Below are positions 1-10,923 of a DNA stretch of 64,000 nucleotides, piece by piece. Numbering within the stretch: position 1 is the stretch's first letter; each line of letters begins with the position of its first letter. Source of the DNA: Corynespora cassiicola (Eukaryota > Ascomycota > Dothideomycetes > Pleosporales > Corynesporascaceae); contig JAEUWY010000006.1 of assembly GCA_022059125.1 (NCBI GenBank), positions 2,108,001 through 2,172,000 of the forward strand. Direction: 5' to 3'. Below the pieces are notes generated by a model. It was not told the origin of the DNA and did not search any database. It worked only from the letters and a program-made list of their open reading frames with translations. The position numbers were made by a program, and so were the translations under genes.

Positions 1-2
1 AT

Positions 3-329
3 CCCCCCCAGCTCTTCGAGGAGCTCAGGGCTGAGCTTTTCTCCATGAAGGATGTCGACAAGGACGCACTGAAGACCGTCAAAGAGGCGGAGCGCCTCGC
101 CCTCAAGGAAGCCGAGGAGCAGGCCAAGCAGAAGCTCATCGACTCGATGAAGACGCCCATGCAACTCCGCTGGGAACTCGAGCAGGCGAAGAAGCCCAAA
201 TATGACCCCAAGAACCCTACGCCGCCGTCTGAGTCGCTGCTTGCATACTTGGGTCAGCACATGGAGTCCAATGGCGTCAAGCTGACGCAGAAGAGACGGA
301 AGCAGACTAACGATGCAGAGCTTGATTAA
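3..329 (+). CDS. C-terminal end of an unrecognised protein (5' truncated by the window edge)
   Basis: An open frame runs in from the left edge and stops at 327-329. About 108 residues are visible. They are highly charged and look helical: a Lys/Glu-rich stretch with possible coiled coil (roughly the first 60 residues), a Pro-rich segment with PKNPTPPSE, and a basic tail ending in QKRRKQTNDAELD. No ATG in this stretch needs to be the start, because the frame is open to the edge. I do not recognise the family. The basic tail could be a nuclear or nucleolar signal, but that is inference. It converges on ALG14, with the gap between them serving both 3' ends. Confidence 0.6.
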   Translation, partial: PPQLFEELRAELFSMKDVDKDALKTVKEAERLALKEAEEQAKQKLIDSMKTPMQLRWELEQAKKPKYDPKNPTPPSESLLAYLGQHMESNGVKLTQKRRKQTNDAELD

Positions 330-935
330 GCGTGTCGGTGGGCGTGAAAAGGTGCATAGTTGGAGTTGGCACTGTAGAAACATTGTACTGTAGATACACC
401 TTTCCCTGTTTCTGGTGTGTATGTTTATGTAAGAGATTGCATTCCGGGGTATCTAGATAGCTTGTAACACTATTAAAAAATGTTGTGGATGCATGGTTAA
501 TTTTTGTGGTTTTGTGGCGTGACTTGTGCCTGGCATAGATGGGGAATAAGCTTCCGGGTGGCCTTTGCATGGTATGGCCAGCGAATGTTCGATGTGTTTC
601 CCCCCAGCAAATACGGTGTCTCGCCAATCCCTTGGTGGGTGACGTTCTTGGTTGGTGTCAAGGCCGTATTTATGGATATGCGCAATGCCTTCCAGTGTGG
701 ATTTCTGGACGCACTGGGGCCAGAAGGGTGACTCGAACCGAACTCCGCACCGCAATCCCTCGATAGGTACTTCTGCGACCCCCTCTCACTACCGCTTGTA
801 TGGCTTTCGACATGGATCCAGTCCTGGACCACGTAGACCTTCAACCGCCCTACACCTTGATTCACCAAACCACCATCCTTATCTCTCCCCAAGAAACCCA
901 TGAATCCAGAACAAGAAACATGTGAAATAAACTCC
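330..935. other. Intergenic gap between convergent genes
   Basis: About 600 bases between the stop of the left-edge gene and the stop of ALG14. I see no supported gene. The part after 330 is T/G-rich, with TGTAGA and TATTAAAAAA stretches that suit polyadenylation. A tRNA-like fragment near 720-780 was examined and rejected. Confidence 0.6.
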
Positions 936-1703
936 TTAAACCAACATCCCGCAGTACTCCGCCCTCCCCCCCTTACCCTCCAACTCCTCCCACTGCACCA
1001 AAAACCGATCCACAACCCTAAGCAACAACTTCCCACTCAAGCTCAACGTCTTGACCCTCGCAAAGCTCTCTACATAGATGGTCTTGCACTTCCCCCTCGA
1101 CTGCGCTCCCCTTATATCGAAAAACCGCAGAATGAAAGACGCCAGCACGACAATAACCGCCGTCGCAGGCCCATTCGTAACAATCAGATCCGGCAAGTCC
1201 TGCACCTCCGCTCCCACCCCACCATCCCTCTGCGCAACCAACGGCCGAAAAGCGCACACCAGCGTGCGCAGCGCCGAGAACGGGGTCGTGAGTAGCGATT
1301 GATGTATCCTTCTCGCGCGCGGCAGCGTCGCAATCGCATAGCACTCGGGTCCCACGTGCGCCTTCTTCTCGGCATCCGCATCCCCACCGCGCACGCGTTC
1401 TTCCAAGGCGCGCTCGAACTCGGCGGCGCGAGCCGCGCTGAAGGCGTCGCCGCTGGACACGATGTACGTCCGCTGTGTGTACTTGCGGGGGTCGAGGTCG
1501 CGCAGCAGGGAGAGCATTTCGGAAGTGTGGCCGCCGGAGCCGAGTACGACGAGGAGGCGGACGGACGTTGGTTTGCGGCGGGGAGGGGGTGTGCGGGTGG
1601 GTGGGAGGATGGCGAGGAGGCGGAGGGAAGCGGATACGAGGAGGGTTGTGAGGAGGGCGAGAAGGAAGGAGAGGGTGTATAGCGAAGAGAGGGGAGGCGC
1701 CAT
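936..1703 (-). CDS. ALG14: UDP-GlcNAc transferase subunit ALG14
   Basis: Single-exon gene of 255 residues, the usual size for fungal ALG14. Family knowledge: ALG14 is the ER membrane anchor that recruits catalytic ALG13 to the cytosolic face. Together they add the second GlcNAc to the dolichol-linked N-glycan precursor. What is seen: a hydrophobic N-terminal anchor (residues about 5-33), the GSGGHTSEM loop near residue 54, the DLIVTNGPATA motif near 170, an IYVESFARV segment near 210, and VDRFLVQWEEL with a terminal YCGMLV. These match ALG14 in order. It lies head-to-tail behind GCD7 on the same strand, with a 680-base spacer. Confidence 0.95.
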   Translation of the reverse strand: MAPPLSSLYTLSFLLALLTTLLVSASLRLLAILPPTRTPPPRRKPTSVRLLVVLGSGGHTSEMLSLLRDLDPRKYTQRTYIVSSGDAFSAARAAEFERALEERVRGGDADAEKKAHVGPECYAIATLPRARRIHQSLLTTPFSALRTLVCAFRPLVAQRDGGVGAEVQDLPDLIVTNGPATAVIVVLASFILRFFDIRGAQSRGKCKTIYVESFARVKTLSLSGKLLLRVVDRFLVQWEELEGKGGRAEYCGMLV

Positions 1704-2385
1704 GGTGGGATTGGTGCCAGCGGTTTGGACTTTTCGTTTGTTATGATGTGAGGATGTGAAAAGGAGGGTCCGTTGATGCTGGATAGAGCTTGGGATTTAG
1801 CCTAGAGATCGGGGGCGCATTGTGGGGGTTTGGTGATGATGGATTGGTGGGCGGTGATAGCTACGTGGAATTACTTATCTAGGTAAGTACCGAGCGGCTG
1901 GGAATCGCGGGGATGCGCGAGATCACGTGTAGGCACTTCCCGCCCCCCTCTGCCCTGAATGACCTGGTATACACACTAATGCCGACTAGAGGGTTTAGTT
2001 GTAGTGAAGATCAGCCTTCTAGAGTATTGACTACACCAGAGATGTACAATGAAGTGGATAGTAGAACTGATATCCACCAAAGGTATTCTAGGTACTTGGG
2101 CACTTTGATGGCTGATAGCAAGAAGCAGTAACATCTACACAAGAAAAAGATACCTGCTCTGTACCAAGTGCGAACCGTCATGACTAAGATTGTACACACG
2201 GGGAACATCATCACCCAAAAATTTTTACAGCAGAGGGCAAAATGTAGCTAATCACGCACTCTCACTTCATTTCTATTCATAAGTAGGGGTATCTGGGCGC
2301 AGCTAGGCTTGCCAATGAGTCCGCTTTTTCAATCGCCATCTGTTCTTCCCACACCCGCGCACATCGATGTCTGCGCAGCGGCAGC
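1704..2385. other. Spacer between GCD7 3' end and ALG14 start
   Basis: Holds the ALG14 promoter side and the GCD7 3' UTR side, both on the minus strand. Short open frames here have no recognisable similarity. No gene seen. Confidence 0.55.
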
Positions 2386-3943
2386 CTATAGGGTGATATC
2401 CTCCGTCCGGTAGTGATCCGCAACGATTCTGTAGAGGTATGATGGTGCATGTCCACCACTGTCAAAATCAGCTCTTGTTCAACATGCCGCGATTGCTTCT
2501 GGGGTGGATACTTACAGGTTGGTGATGTAGAGATCAACCAAATCCGCCGGAACATAGTCATAGAGCGGATTTTCGACATCTACCTTATCCACAAAGTCGC
2601 CATCCTCGTACGGTACAACACTACCAGGGTCGCCGTGTTCAATGAGCTCCTCAATGTCGAATGGGTACACTGGGCTGAGCTTATAGACGCCGCTCAACAC
2701 AACGACGGGCGTCTGGTGTTCTTTGGCGGCCTTTGCGATCATGTGTGCGCCTGATGCTGCCACGAGGCCTCCATTGGCCAACACAGTGTGCGTCGCCAAG
2801 ATGACCTTGTTCACGCGTGACATGATGGCGAAGACGTGGGAATCTGGGATGACGTAGACCTGGATGCCCGCTGCAGTTAGAGGCTTCCACGTATCGTCGT
2901 CCTGGTCAACGGCCGCATCGCGCTTCTTTCCGGTCAACAGAATGCCGTGTGTAGCCGTGTTGTCGTGAGGATGCGTCTCGGCGTGAACCACTGTAAACTT
3001 GCGCTTTCTAGCAGCAGCGAGCAGAAATTTCTGAACCGTGCGCGAGGCAGTGTGGGTGAGGATGATTTCGTTTGCATGGATATGCTCCAGTGCAATACCC
3101 GCAATCTGCTCGTCCGACTGCTCCAGTTCATCTTGGAGCTCGCGGATTCCGTCCATGACCTCAGCTCTCAGATCTACGTTGGGTTTTAGTCTACTCAGAT
3201 CGGCCAATCTTTCCAAGTTGAGGGTAGCAGGGGTGCTTCTACCGTCGGGAGACTGGTTTCCTGTGGGGGTGTTGGCGGTAGATGGTGTGTCTGGGTGCTG
3301 AAATAGCCCGAAGAGGGAGTTCACCAGGGGCGCCGAGGAAGCTGGGGCATAAGAGGTGTGCGAAGTGAGTAGCGGGGGCCGCTTCAATAGTTCTCCGGAT
3401 TCGGACATGGTCTCGGACATGACGCTGGTGTCTGTGGGCTCTGAGGCGGCATGCTTGAGCGGGCTGAATGTTGAAATGCTTGAAGCTAGAGAGGGTCTCG
3501 TGAGGGAGTCGTGAGGCGTGTAAGGTGTGGAATGGCCAGTGTCGCTCCCAGTTGTCATGTCACCGCCAATGTTCTCTTCAACGACTTCCCTGACCAAGCC
3601 TAGCACTCGACGAACAATGTTTCCAACAACAACCTCACGGGGCTGCGCCGAAGTCAACCGCCTACCCACCTGTCGGATGCGCTCCACGAGCTTTGCGGCA
3701 TCTCGGCCCTTGAACTCGCCCACGACGCGGAGCAGGAGAGCGGTGGTTGCAATAGCGCACGGCCGCGAGTTGCGGATCTGGCGCCGCTTGAGAAGTCTAC
3801 ATGTGGTGAGCAACAATTGCGCATGGGTTCACTGGCCGGACTTACGATATGAAGTGCTCGACGGAGGGGTCGACGGGTGTAGTCTTGAGAGATTTGAGAA
3901 AGGTGGAGAGCCCCGGCGCTGCGGGGAGTGCGCCTTGGGCCAT
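2386..3943 (-). CDS. GCD7: Translation initiation factor eIF2B subunit beta
   Basis: Three exons: 3943-3846, 3796-2516 and 2458-2386. The two introns (49 and 57 bases) have GTAAGT donors, and the spliced length is 1452 bases (483 residues). Family knowledge: eIF2B is the guanine-nucleotide exchange factor for eIF2; beta belongs to its alpha/beta/delta regulatory core, which senses phosphorylated eIF2. What is seen: an N-terminal helical domain (LLKRRQIRNSRPCAIAT), then from about residue 110 a Ser/Thr/Pro-rich insertion of roughly 110 residues, then the Rossmann-like domain with HANEIILTH, VIPDSHVFAIMSRVNKVILAT, SGAHMIAKAAKEHQTPVVV and NPLYDYVPADLVDLYITNL. The last exon supplies GGHAPSYLYRIVADHYR, the standard C-terminus. 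The start ATG at 3943 is the first that joins exon 2 in frame. Divergent from NEM1. Confidence 0.95.
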
Positions 3944-4567
3944 GGCTATGGGGAGGTGTCGTGCGCGGGCACTGTTCTCGAAGCGGTGGTGGAAAATTCA
4001 AGAGTGAGCTCGGGAGGGTAGCTTTGTCTCGTTCCGTGCAGCACGGCGGGGTCCTCTGTGGACACTAGAACAGGGTTTTGCAGATCGATTGAGCGAGTCT
4101 CCAGAGAAAGAAAATCTGGTTTGATCGGCTGTGCAAAGCTATGTATATTCGAATGCGGTCGGGCCGGGTGTGTGCGAGCACGGCTTTGCGGTGTTTAGAG
4201 GTATGGTTTCCTCTATGACTCTTGTCGAGGCAGGCAATAATTGGGAACAGAGCGCAGTGGTCCGTGCGCAAACATCGCCCTGGCTCCGTCATCCCCAATC
4301 CCATCTCCACTCACGTATGCACTCCCCCTCAACACTCCCCCTCGGCCTGCTGCTGCTTGGCCCACGGTCTCCGCCCTTGTCGCCGCCGCCCGTTGCGCTG
4401 CGCTCCCTTCAGTGAAGCGACACCCCCCGCTGCCCGACCGTGCAGCCCGCGCATTTACATCCAGCAGCACCCGCAAACACGCCGCTTTCCGCTTGTCGCT
4501 CGCCGCCCTGTCTCCTGATCCCCCCCCCCCCGTGAAGCTCATCTCTGAAACACTTGGACCCTCGTTG
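3944..4567. promoter_or_regulatory. Divergent promoter region between GCD7 and NEM1
   Basis: About 620 bases between divergent start codons. The NEM1-proximal half is C-rich and pyrimidine-rich, including a C10 run just before the upstream ORF. No TATA box stands out. Inferred from gene orientation only. Confidence 0.5.
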
Positions 4568-4588
4568 ATGGCTTGCGCCAGAGCATGA
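4568..4588 (+). promoter_or_regulatory. Seven-codon upstream ORF whose stop overlaps the NEM1 start
   Basis: ATG at 4568 opens a frame of six residues (MACARA) that stops at TGA 4586-4588. That TGA overlaps the NEM1 ATG at 4585-4587 (sequence ATGA). If the transcript starts upstream of 4568, ribosomes would terminate exactly on the main start codon. That arrangement fits leaky scanning or termination-reinitiation control. The transcript start is unknown. Confidence 0.45.
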
Positions 4589-6304
4589 ACTCCCTGAACG
4601 TCCTCTCGAGCATCGGCACTCCACCACCTAGTCCCCCCCGTTCTCGCGCGCCGTCGGAAAGCAACATCCATTTCGCTCAGCCCCGCCCTCAGTCCACGCA
4701 GCAGCCGAACGATGCGGGTGCAGACCGCGTAACCGTTCCGAACGAAAAGGCCAACATGTTCACTGCGTCGCCGGGCGCGTCTGCCTACCCCAGCGCCGAC
4801 GCGCACGCTTCCGAGCTCGACGAAAAGTCCCCGCTGCTCACCAAGTCCAAGTCTGCAGACGGCCCGTACGCAGAAGTCCAGAAGTCGAGGGGGTGGTTGT
4901 TGCCATCGCGTATTTCCGAGGGCTTCGTTGGCGCCGTGAAGTTGCTGCTAACGCCCATCATTGTGCCTGCCCAATATCTGGTCGCATGTTTCTACCAGGA
5001 CGACGGCCGATTCTCTTTCGTAGCTCCCGTTTACCACCTCGCCTACACCTTCACCCGCCCCCGCCGAAAGAAGGTCATGGCCGGCGCCATGCACTCATCC
5101 GACTCTTCGGACGGAACCGAAAAGGGGAAGCGCAAGGGCAGGCGCATAAGCGTCTCGCAGACGACCAAAACAAAAAGACCAGTACGGCGATCACCGTCAA
5201 TAGCTTCCACGTCCACTGCAATGACGTCCGATTCCGAGTTGGATAGCGAGCGGCCGCCCACGAGGGATGAGGACATGGACGCGCCGTCACGCCACACGCG
5301 CTCCAAATCGAATGCGTCGTCGACCATGGAGGAGATTGCGCCAGCGAAGCGGTCTATCCGCATCAAGCTTCATAACGAGGAGGCCTTGCGGCAGCGCAAA
5401 GCGGCGAAGAAGGTGCAAACCCGCAATGGTTCGTCCAAGGACGGCTCGGGCCAGGTATCAGCTGAAGCGGCCAACGCGCTCAAGTCCCCCACTGGGCCGG
5501 TAACGGTATCGTCCAAACAATTGACAAAGTTCCCACGCGCCCCCCAGCCCCCGCGCCCCTTGGTACCGCGGCGCCAGCCGTCCTACTCGGCGTCAGGGAC
5601 GTCTGCCGTTGGTCCGCACCAGAAAACGCTGATCATCGATCTCGACGAAACGTTGATCCACAGCATGGCCAAGGGCGGGCGCTACACGACGGGCCACATG
5701 GTTGAGGTCAAACTCCAACAGCCAGTTGGTGCTGGCGGCCAGATCATTGGCCCTCAGGTTCCTATTTTGTATTATGTCCATAAACGGCCGCACTGTGACG
5801 AATTTCTGAAGAAGGTAAACTGGATTGCCAGGCGCGCGTGAACATGCCGCTAATCCGACGTGCAGGTTTGTAAATGGTACAACTTGATTATCTTTACTGC
5901 CTCGGTGCAGGAGTATGCCGACCCAGTCATTGACTGGCTCGAGGTGGAGCGCAAGTACTTTGCGGGAAGGTATTACAGACAACACTGCACGTTCCGGAAC
6001 GGGGCCTACATCAAGGATCTGGCCCAGGTGGAGCCGGACCTGAGCAAGGTCATGATCATTGATAACAGTCCCATGAGCTACATTTTCCATGAAGGTGAGA
6101 CGCCCTTACTTACGGAGCTGCCGCATTGGGGATCGAGTTTGCTAATGGTTGATAACAGACAATGCCATCCCTATCGAGGGCTGGATAAGCGATCCGACGG
6201 ACAATGACCTGCTGCACCTGATCCCCCTACTCGAGGGCCTGCAATATGTCACCGACGTTCGCGCATTGCTTGCGTTGCGGCTAGGCCAGCCGCAGTCGGC
6301 GTAG
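4585..6304 (+). CDS. NEM1: Nuclear envelope/ER lipid phosphatase NEM1 (FCP1/CTDSP-type)
   Basis: Three exons: 4585-5814, 5866-6094 and 6159-6304 (534 residues). Family knowledge: NEM1, with its partner SPO7, dephosphorylates the phosphatidate phosphatase PAH1 at the ER and nuclear envelope. It thereby controls lipid storage and nuclear membrane growth. What is seen: a low-complexity N-terminus, a hydrophobic membrane segment around residues 115-145 (FVGAVKLLLTPIIVPAQYLV), a long basic and Ser-rich linker, and the C-terminal HAD phosphatase domain. That domain has the catalytic DLDETLIHS near residue 352, then KRPHCDEFLKK, NLIIFTASVQEYADPVIDWL, FAGRYYRQHC, MIIDNSPMSYIFH and NAIPIEGW. I chose the ATG at 4585; 12 bases upstream in the same frame there is only a TTG. 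It ends 600 bases before the STAND gene. Confidence 0.93.
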
Positions 6305-6900
6305 TGTACGAGAAGTAATGGCCGCGCCTCAGGTGGTAGCGTTCCTGTATCGAGCATCCTAATATTTACTGTATTATAGAGGGCCGTTGGCTACGCGAGC
6401 CGCTGATTGGAGATACCCAAGATGATTTATTCGTTCCACACTTGCCGCCTGTTTGTCACGCCGTCGCCCATGTATGTTTTGTTTTACTGTAAGGGCCTCC
6501 CGGCCGGGCCGGAAAAAACGCACGTAACCCGCCTTCGCCCCGTCCGATTTGCGCGTTGATGCTCGTTTCGCCCACGCGGCGCGCAGGCCCGGTGCGGTGT
6601 GGGGGCTTGGCGCGGGTTTGAGTAAGGTCCATTACCCTCAGCTTATCTGCCCGCCCACATGCCGCTTCCGCCCCACGAAAACGTGCTCGTTCCAATGCCA
6701 CTTTGCATCTACCTTGCCGGCCGCCTGCTCAACGCTTTCATTCCGAGCCTCTGTGTCTGGCACTTGCTTATTGCAACTCCCACTCCGGTTCCCATGCTGC
6801 TACCATGCCCCCGGCGCTCAATGGGTTGTGATTCTGCTTCCTCCACAGGCACGCCAATGCATCCGTCAACAAGACCTTGTCTAGCTTCGAAACAGTTGAA
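6305..6900. other. Intergenic gap, NEM1 3' side to STAND gene promoter
   Basis: About 600 bases in tandem orientation. Short open frames on both strands show no family resemblance. It is C-rich towards the right, consistent with a promoter. No gene seen. Confidence 0.5.
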
Positions 6901-9900
6901 ATGCCGTCACAGACTCAGACTGTTGAAATAACAATGGCAGATCACGGGTTAGTCTTTCCCTCGTTGTCGTTTAAGCTCTGCGGCTAACGCCCTGCTCCCC
7001 AGCCATGGCCATGCTCTCTTTGACGAAGCCATAGAGAATGTGCAGAACACCATTTCAGCCAAAGACCGCAGCACATTTCGCCATCATGCTGATGTTTCGT
7101 CGTTGATTGAAGGCTTGCGGTCTCTGGCCGACGTTCCTTGCAAAGACCAAAGGAGGGTAGTTGCTTGTTCGCGAAAGTTTACACTATTCGCTCGGTCCTT
7201 TTCTCCCTACTTCGATGTCCTGAAGGATTTAGACCAAGTAAGGCCAGATTGGCTCGGTTGGTTCTGGGGGATGCTCCAACTAGTCTTCAAGGTAATTATC
7301 CCTCAAATCCAAATGCGCATTCAGTCGGTTTCTGTCAACGCAGACTCCCGATCGGGTCGGGCGGATTCTAGCATGAGTGCCAGGAGGCACACGCAGTTGA
7401 CGTACATTATCTGTCAGAGCAGACCATGCGCAATACCTTGATGGTCACATCTAACCTTGTGCAGGCTGCGAGCAAGTATGCGATTTTCCTCGAAAAGGTG
7501 GCGCAATTGCTGGAGTCGATCGCGCATGTGCTACCAGTCTACCGACAGATCTACCAGTCTTGCAAGGCTCAGTACCAAAGCAACAACCACGATGGGCGAT
7601 TAGTGGTCTTGATGTCTTACATCTATGCAGACCTTATGCAGTTCTGCCTTGATGTGTACCGCATGTTCTCCCGATGTTCCCAAGGTATGTAAGCTCTTAC
7701 GTACAAGAAATCCTCTCGTCTCTTTTTTTCGTAATTCCAATGGCCAACGTCTCCGCGCGCACTGCCGGAACAAGAAATATATGCAATAGTCTGCTCTATC
7801 CCCCCCGCCGGCGTAGTGCCTGGACTTTGCCTAAAACGAGTACAAGGGGTTCGTTTGTTATACAGGAGTCGCCCAAACCATTGCGTCGGTTGTTGTCCAA
7901 AAAGTATCAGTCATGCACATGCTTACATTTTGCAGGGGGTAAATTGCGACATCTTCGCCTCTCCTCAACACCGATCATCTGGAGGCCGCTTGACTCTCGT
8001 TTCGCGCAGTTAGAGCAAAGACTTTGGAGGCATAAGAAATGGTTCGAAAGCGAAACAGCAAGCCAAAATCACGACCACGACCAAGTTTCACAGAATCGGA
8101 GGGAGTACGTCGGTTTTCTGGCCGCCCAGGCTGAGAAGATTGAACTTGGGGAGGGTGAAGAGCACAGAATGGCGAGGCGATGTTTGTTCGATCTATCCTC
8201 AGAGCCCCCATCTTACTAAACAAACACAGTACGGAGAATCGACAAAGTCAAGAATTGGCTGTCGAATTGTTGCGCCTACCAAGATGTGTACGAGCATCGG
8301 ATTCGAGAGCGACACCCAAACACTTCCTCTTGGTTCCTGAACTCGACAAAGTATTCCAAATGGAAGAATGCACCATTCAATGAGACACTAGCAAATGATA
8401 CAGATGAGCTGGAGCAAACCTGGCATGATCGAGTGCTCTTCGTTCAAGGTGAGATCTGAATTCTTTTTTTTTTTGGAAGAATTTGCATTTCAAGAACTTT
8501 GGCTGCCCATAATCCCGCAAACAGACTCTGGCCATATCCCGAGTTTTGGCGAGCACGTCAAAAATACACCTGGGTATACAGAGAACCTTTAGGATCCCGT
8601 TCCCGAGCTAGACTAAGCTCGAATGGACCGCATCAATTAGATTACGTGAATCGCAGGAGACGGTCTTGGCTTCATGCTCTAAACTTCACGCATTGTGCAG
8701 TCTGTACCCGCCAAAGTCGTTCAAATGTACCATTCAAGTTACTGCCCAAGGCAAGAAATGGACAAAATTCGACTCTAATTCATGATTTTTCATTCTTGTG
8801 GTTCTTCATCGCTGACTCCTCAATAGCGAAACCAGGTTTTGGCAAAACCTTTATATCCACTTCAGTCATCGACGACCTGAGTGCCAAAGCAGAGGATCTT
8901 AACATCAGTGATGATCCACCCAGTACAGCATATTTTCACTTCAACGCCGCACACATTTATTGCACGCATTCAAACGACGCCTTTCGGGCGCTCGCGTATC
9001 AACTAGTACATGCCCATCGTCATGATCGCCCTACGTTGGACGCATTATCACTTCTCATACGCAAGGCATCAAACAAAGAAAAAGCATCCTCCGATGATGT
9101 CGTCGCAGTACTATCGCTACTTTTACGACAACACTCCACGTTTCTCGTCATTGATGGTGTAGATGAGTGCAACGATGTAGAGACTTTTCTTACACTCCTT
9201 CCAGAAGTATGTCGCAAGTCCGACACACGAGCTATTCTCTTCAGCCGACCAAGTATCGAGATTCCACTAGAGTACCAGAAATGGGCATCTGATTCTCCTC
9301 ACATCATATCCCTAAGCGAAGAAGATAACGTCGCGGACATTGAGGCCTGTGTTACCGAGAGCTTAAACCGAATGGCAGACCAGGGCTTCTTTGGAATCAG
9401 CATGGACCGCACGCTGATCCAAAACGTAGCGGGGAAGTCTGATGGGACATTTCTTTGGGCTAGCTTGCTTTTGAAGCTTCTACAGTCACCAGTTCTTTCT
9501 CCAAATGAACGACGCGTTGCTCTTGAGCAAGCTCAATACCTTGAAGGGGTAGAAGCGCTCTACCATAACATCTTTTCGATTCTCGACCAGCAACCCCAAA
9601 ATGAAAAGCAAACCTCGGCCGATGCGTTTTGCTGGCTCTCATCTTCAATTAATCGGCTGTGTATCCCAGCCTTTCAGACCGCCCTAGCCACAGGTCCCGG
9701 AAAATCAATCAAGGAAAGCCAGGATATTTGTGAATTCACCGACTCAATAACCCGGCTCACATGCGGTCTAATCGAAGTCACGGACTGCAGCATTATCTTT
9801 AGCCACAGCTCTGTAAAGGAATTCCTCCAATCCCCCAAATTCGCCGACTCGGACTTTGGCCTCTGCGACTCATCCAAAGTTCACGCCCGCCTCGCCACTC

Positions 9901-10586
9901 GCTGCCTTACCTTCCTCGCGCACGACATCCCCAAGCGTCCCCTTCAACGCCTCCAACCCTACATCCGCCCCGCAACCACTAGCCCCAATGCTCAAAGCAG
10001 CGGCCTGAGCATGCGCACCAGCCGTTCCGGAGACAGCGGCTACAAAAGCATGTCCTCGTCCTCCGATACCGAGACCCCACATATGCACCCGCACGCCCCG
10101 CCGAATGCCGCCGCCGCAACCACAGCTCCGCCATTCGATGCACAGCTCCCCTTTCTCCGCTACGCCGCCCTATGCTGGCCAATTCACCTGTCAAAAGCTC
10201 TGGCATGTACCTCGGCATCTGCATCTACACCGCATACCCCCTGGCTCGTCCCACTTTCACATTTTTTGACCGACCGACCTGCGCTCACGGCCTGGGTCGA
10301 GGCATCCTGGCGCTATAGCTTGCCACCTAATGTCAGTCGATTAGTGCCGCTGCTCAGTGAGTTGAAGGCCGCGGTCCCGCCGGCGACGGTCGAGGGGAGG
10401 GAGTTGAGGTGGGTAGTGAATGGGTTGAGAGAGTTGGGCGAGAGGTTGAGGGAGTTGAGGGAATGGGGCGTCACGGTTGGGGGGAATCCGAGTTTGGTTT
10501 GGCAGTGGGATCAGCGGTTGGGAATGGGGGAGGGGGAGCGGTACTGGCCGGTCTGGGATGAGAGGGCAGGGGTTATTAGGGCGTGA
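6901..10586 (+). CDS. STAND/NACHT-like NTPase with N-terminal DUF7708-type domain
   Basis: Predicted exons: 6901-6947, 7003-7291, 7465-7684, 7936-8181, 8230-8448 and 8827-10586, giving 926 residues in one frame. The start could instead be the in-frame ATG at 6934. What is seen: an N-terminal helical region (RPDWLGWFWGMLQLVFK, AASKYAIFLEKVAQLLE, YADLMQFCLDVYR) like the fungal DUF7708 domain. A P-loop AKPGFGKTF follows at about residue 341 and a Walker B LVIDGVDECND near 445, then a helical winged-helix-like region with FSHSSVKEFLQSP. The C-terminus is Ser/Pro/Ala-rich with no ankyrin, TPR or WD repeats. Family knowledge: fungal STAND proteins act as NLR-like switches in heterokaryon incompatibility and other self/non-self responses. 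The two long introns (251 and 378 bases) are the weakest part of the model and may hide a small exon. Confidence 0.8.
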
Positions 10587-10923
10587 GGGATCAGGCGTGG
10601 TATTTGCATTGGGTGAGCTGGATAGAAGTAAAAAGCTTGATATGGCTTTTTCGTTTCTTCTCGGGAATTATCTGGTTCGAAGTTGTTTTATTGAAGAGCT
10701 TTTATTTTATTTTCAGGGATCGTCGATTATAGGGGTTCAAGCCGTATGTGTTAATAGCTAGTAGATTGCAATTTTCATCAATTTTCAAGATGCTCGAATA
10801 GATTTTCACCATGTCTAAATGCAAGCGTCCCGTCATTCACATGATCTGCAATGGGCGCCTAGGGGTGTGCACCGTCTCAAAGGCATATGGTATCGCATCT
10901 GATTCTCATTCGTCTCCTCCAGA
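10587..10923. other. Short gap between convergent genes
   Basis: 3' ends of the STAND gene (plus) and the alpha/beta hydrolase (minus). AT-rich, with several TTTTATTT and AATAG stretches. No gene seen. Confidence 0.5.

Noticed and set aside
715..785. tRNA-like stretch on the minus strand (TTCGAGTC loop flanked by CAGAAG/CTTCTG)
   Set aside because: The paired ends enclose only about 43 bases, too short for D, anticodon and T arms, and the T stem does not pair.
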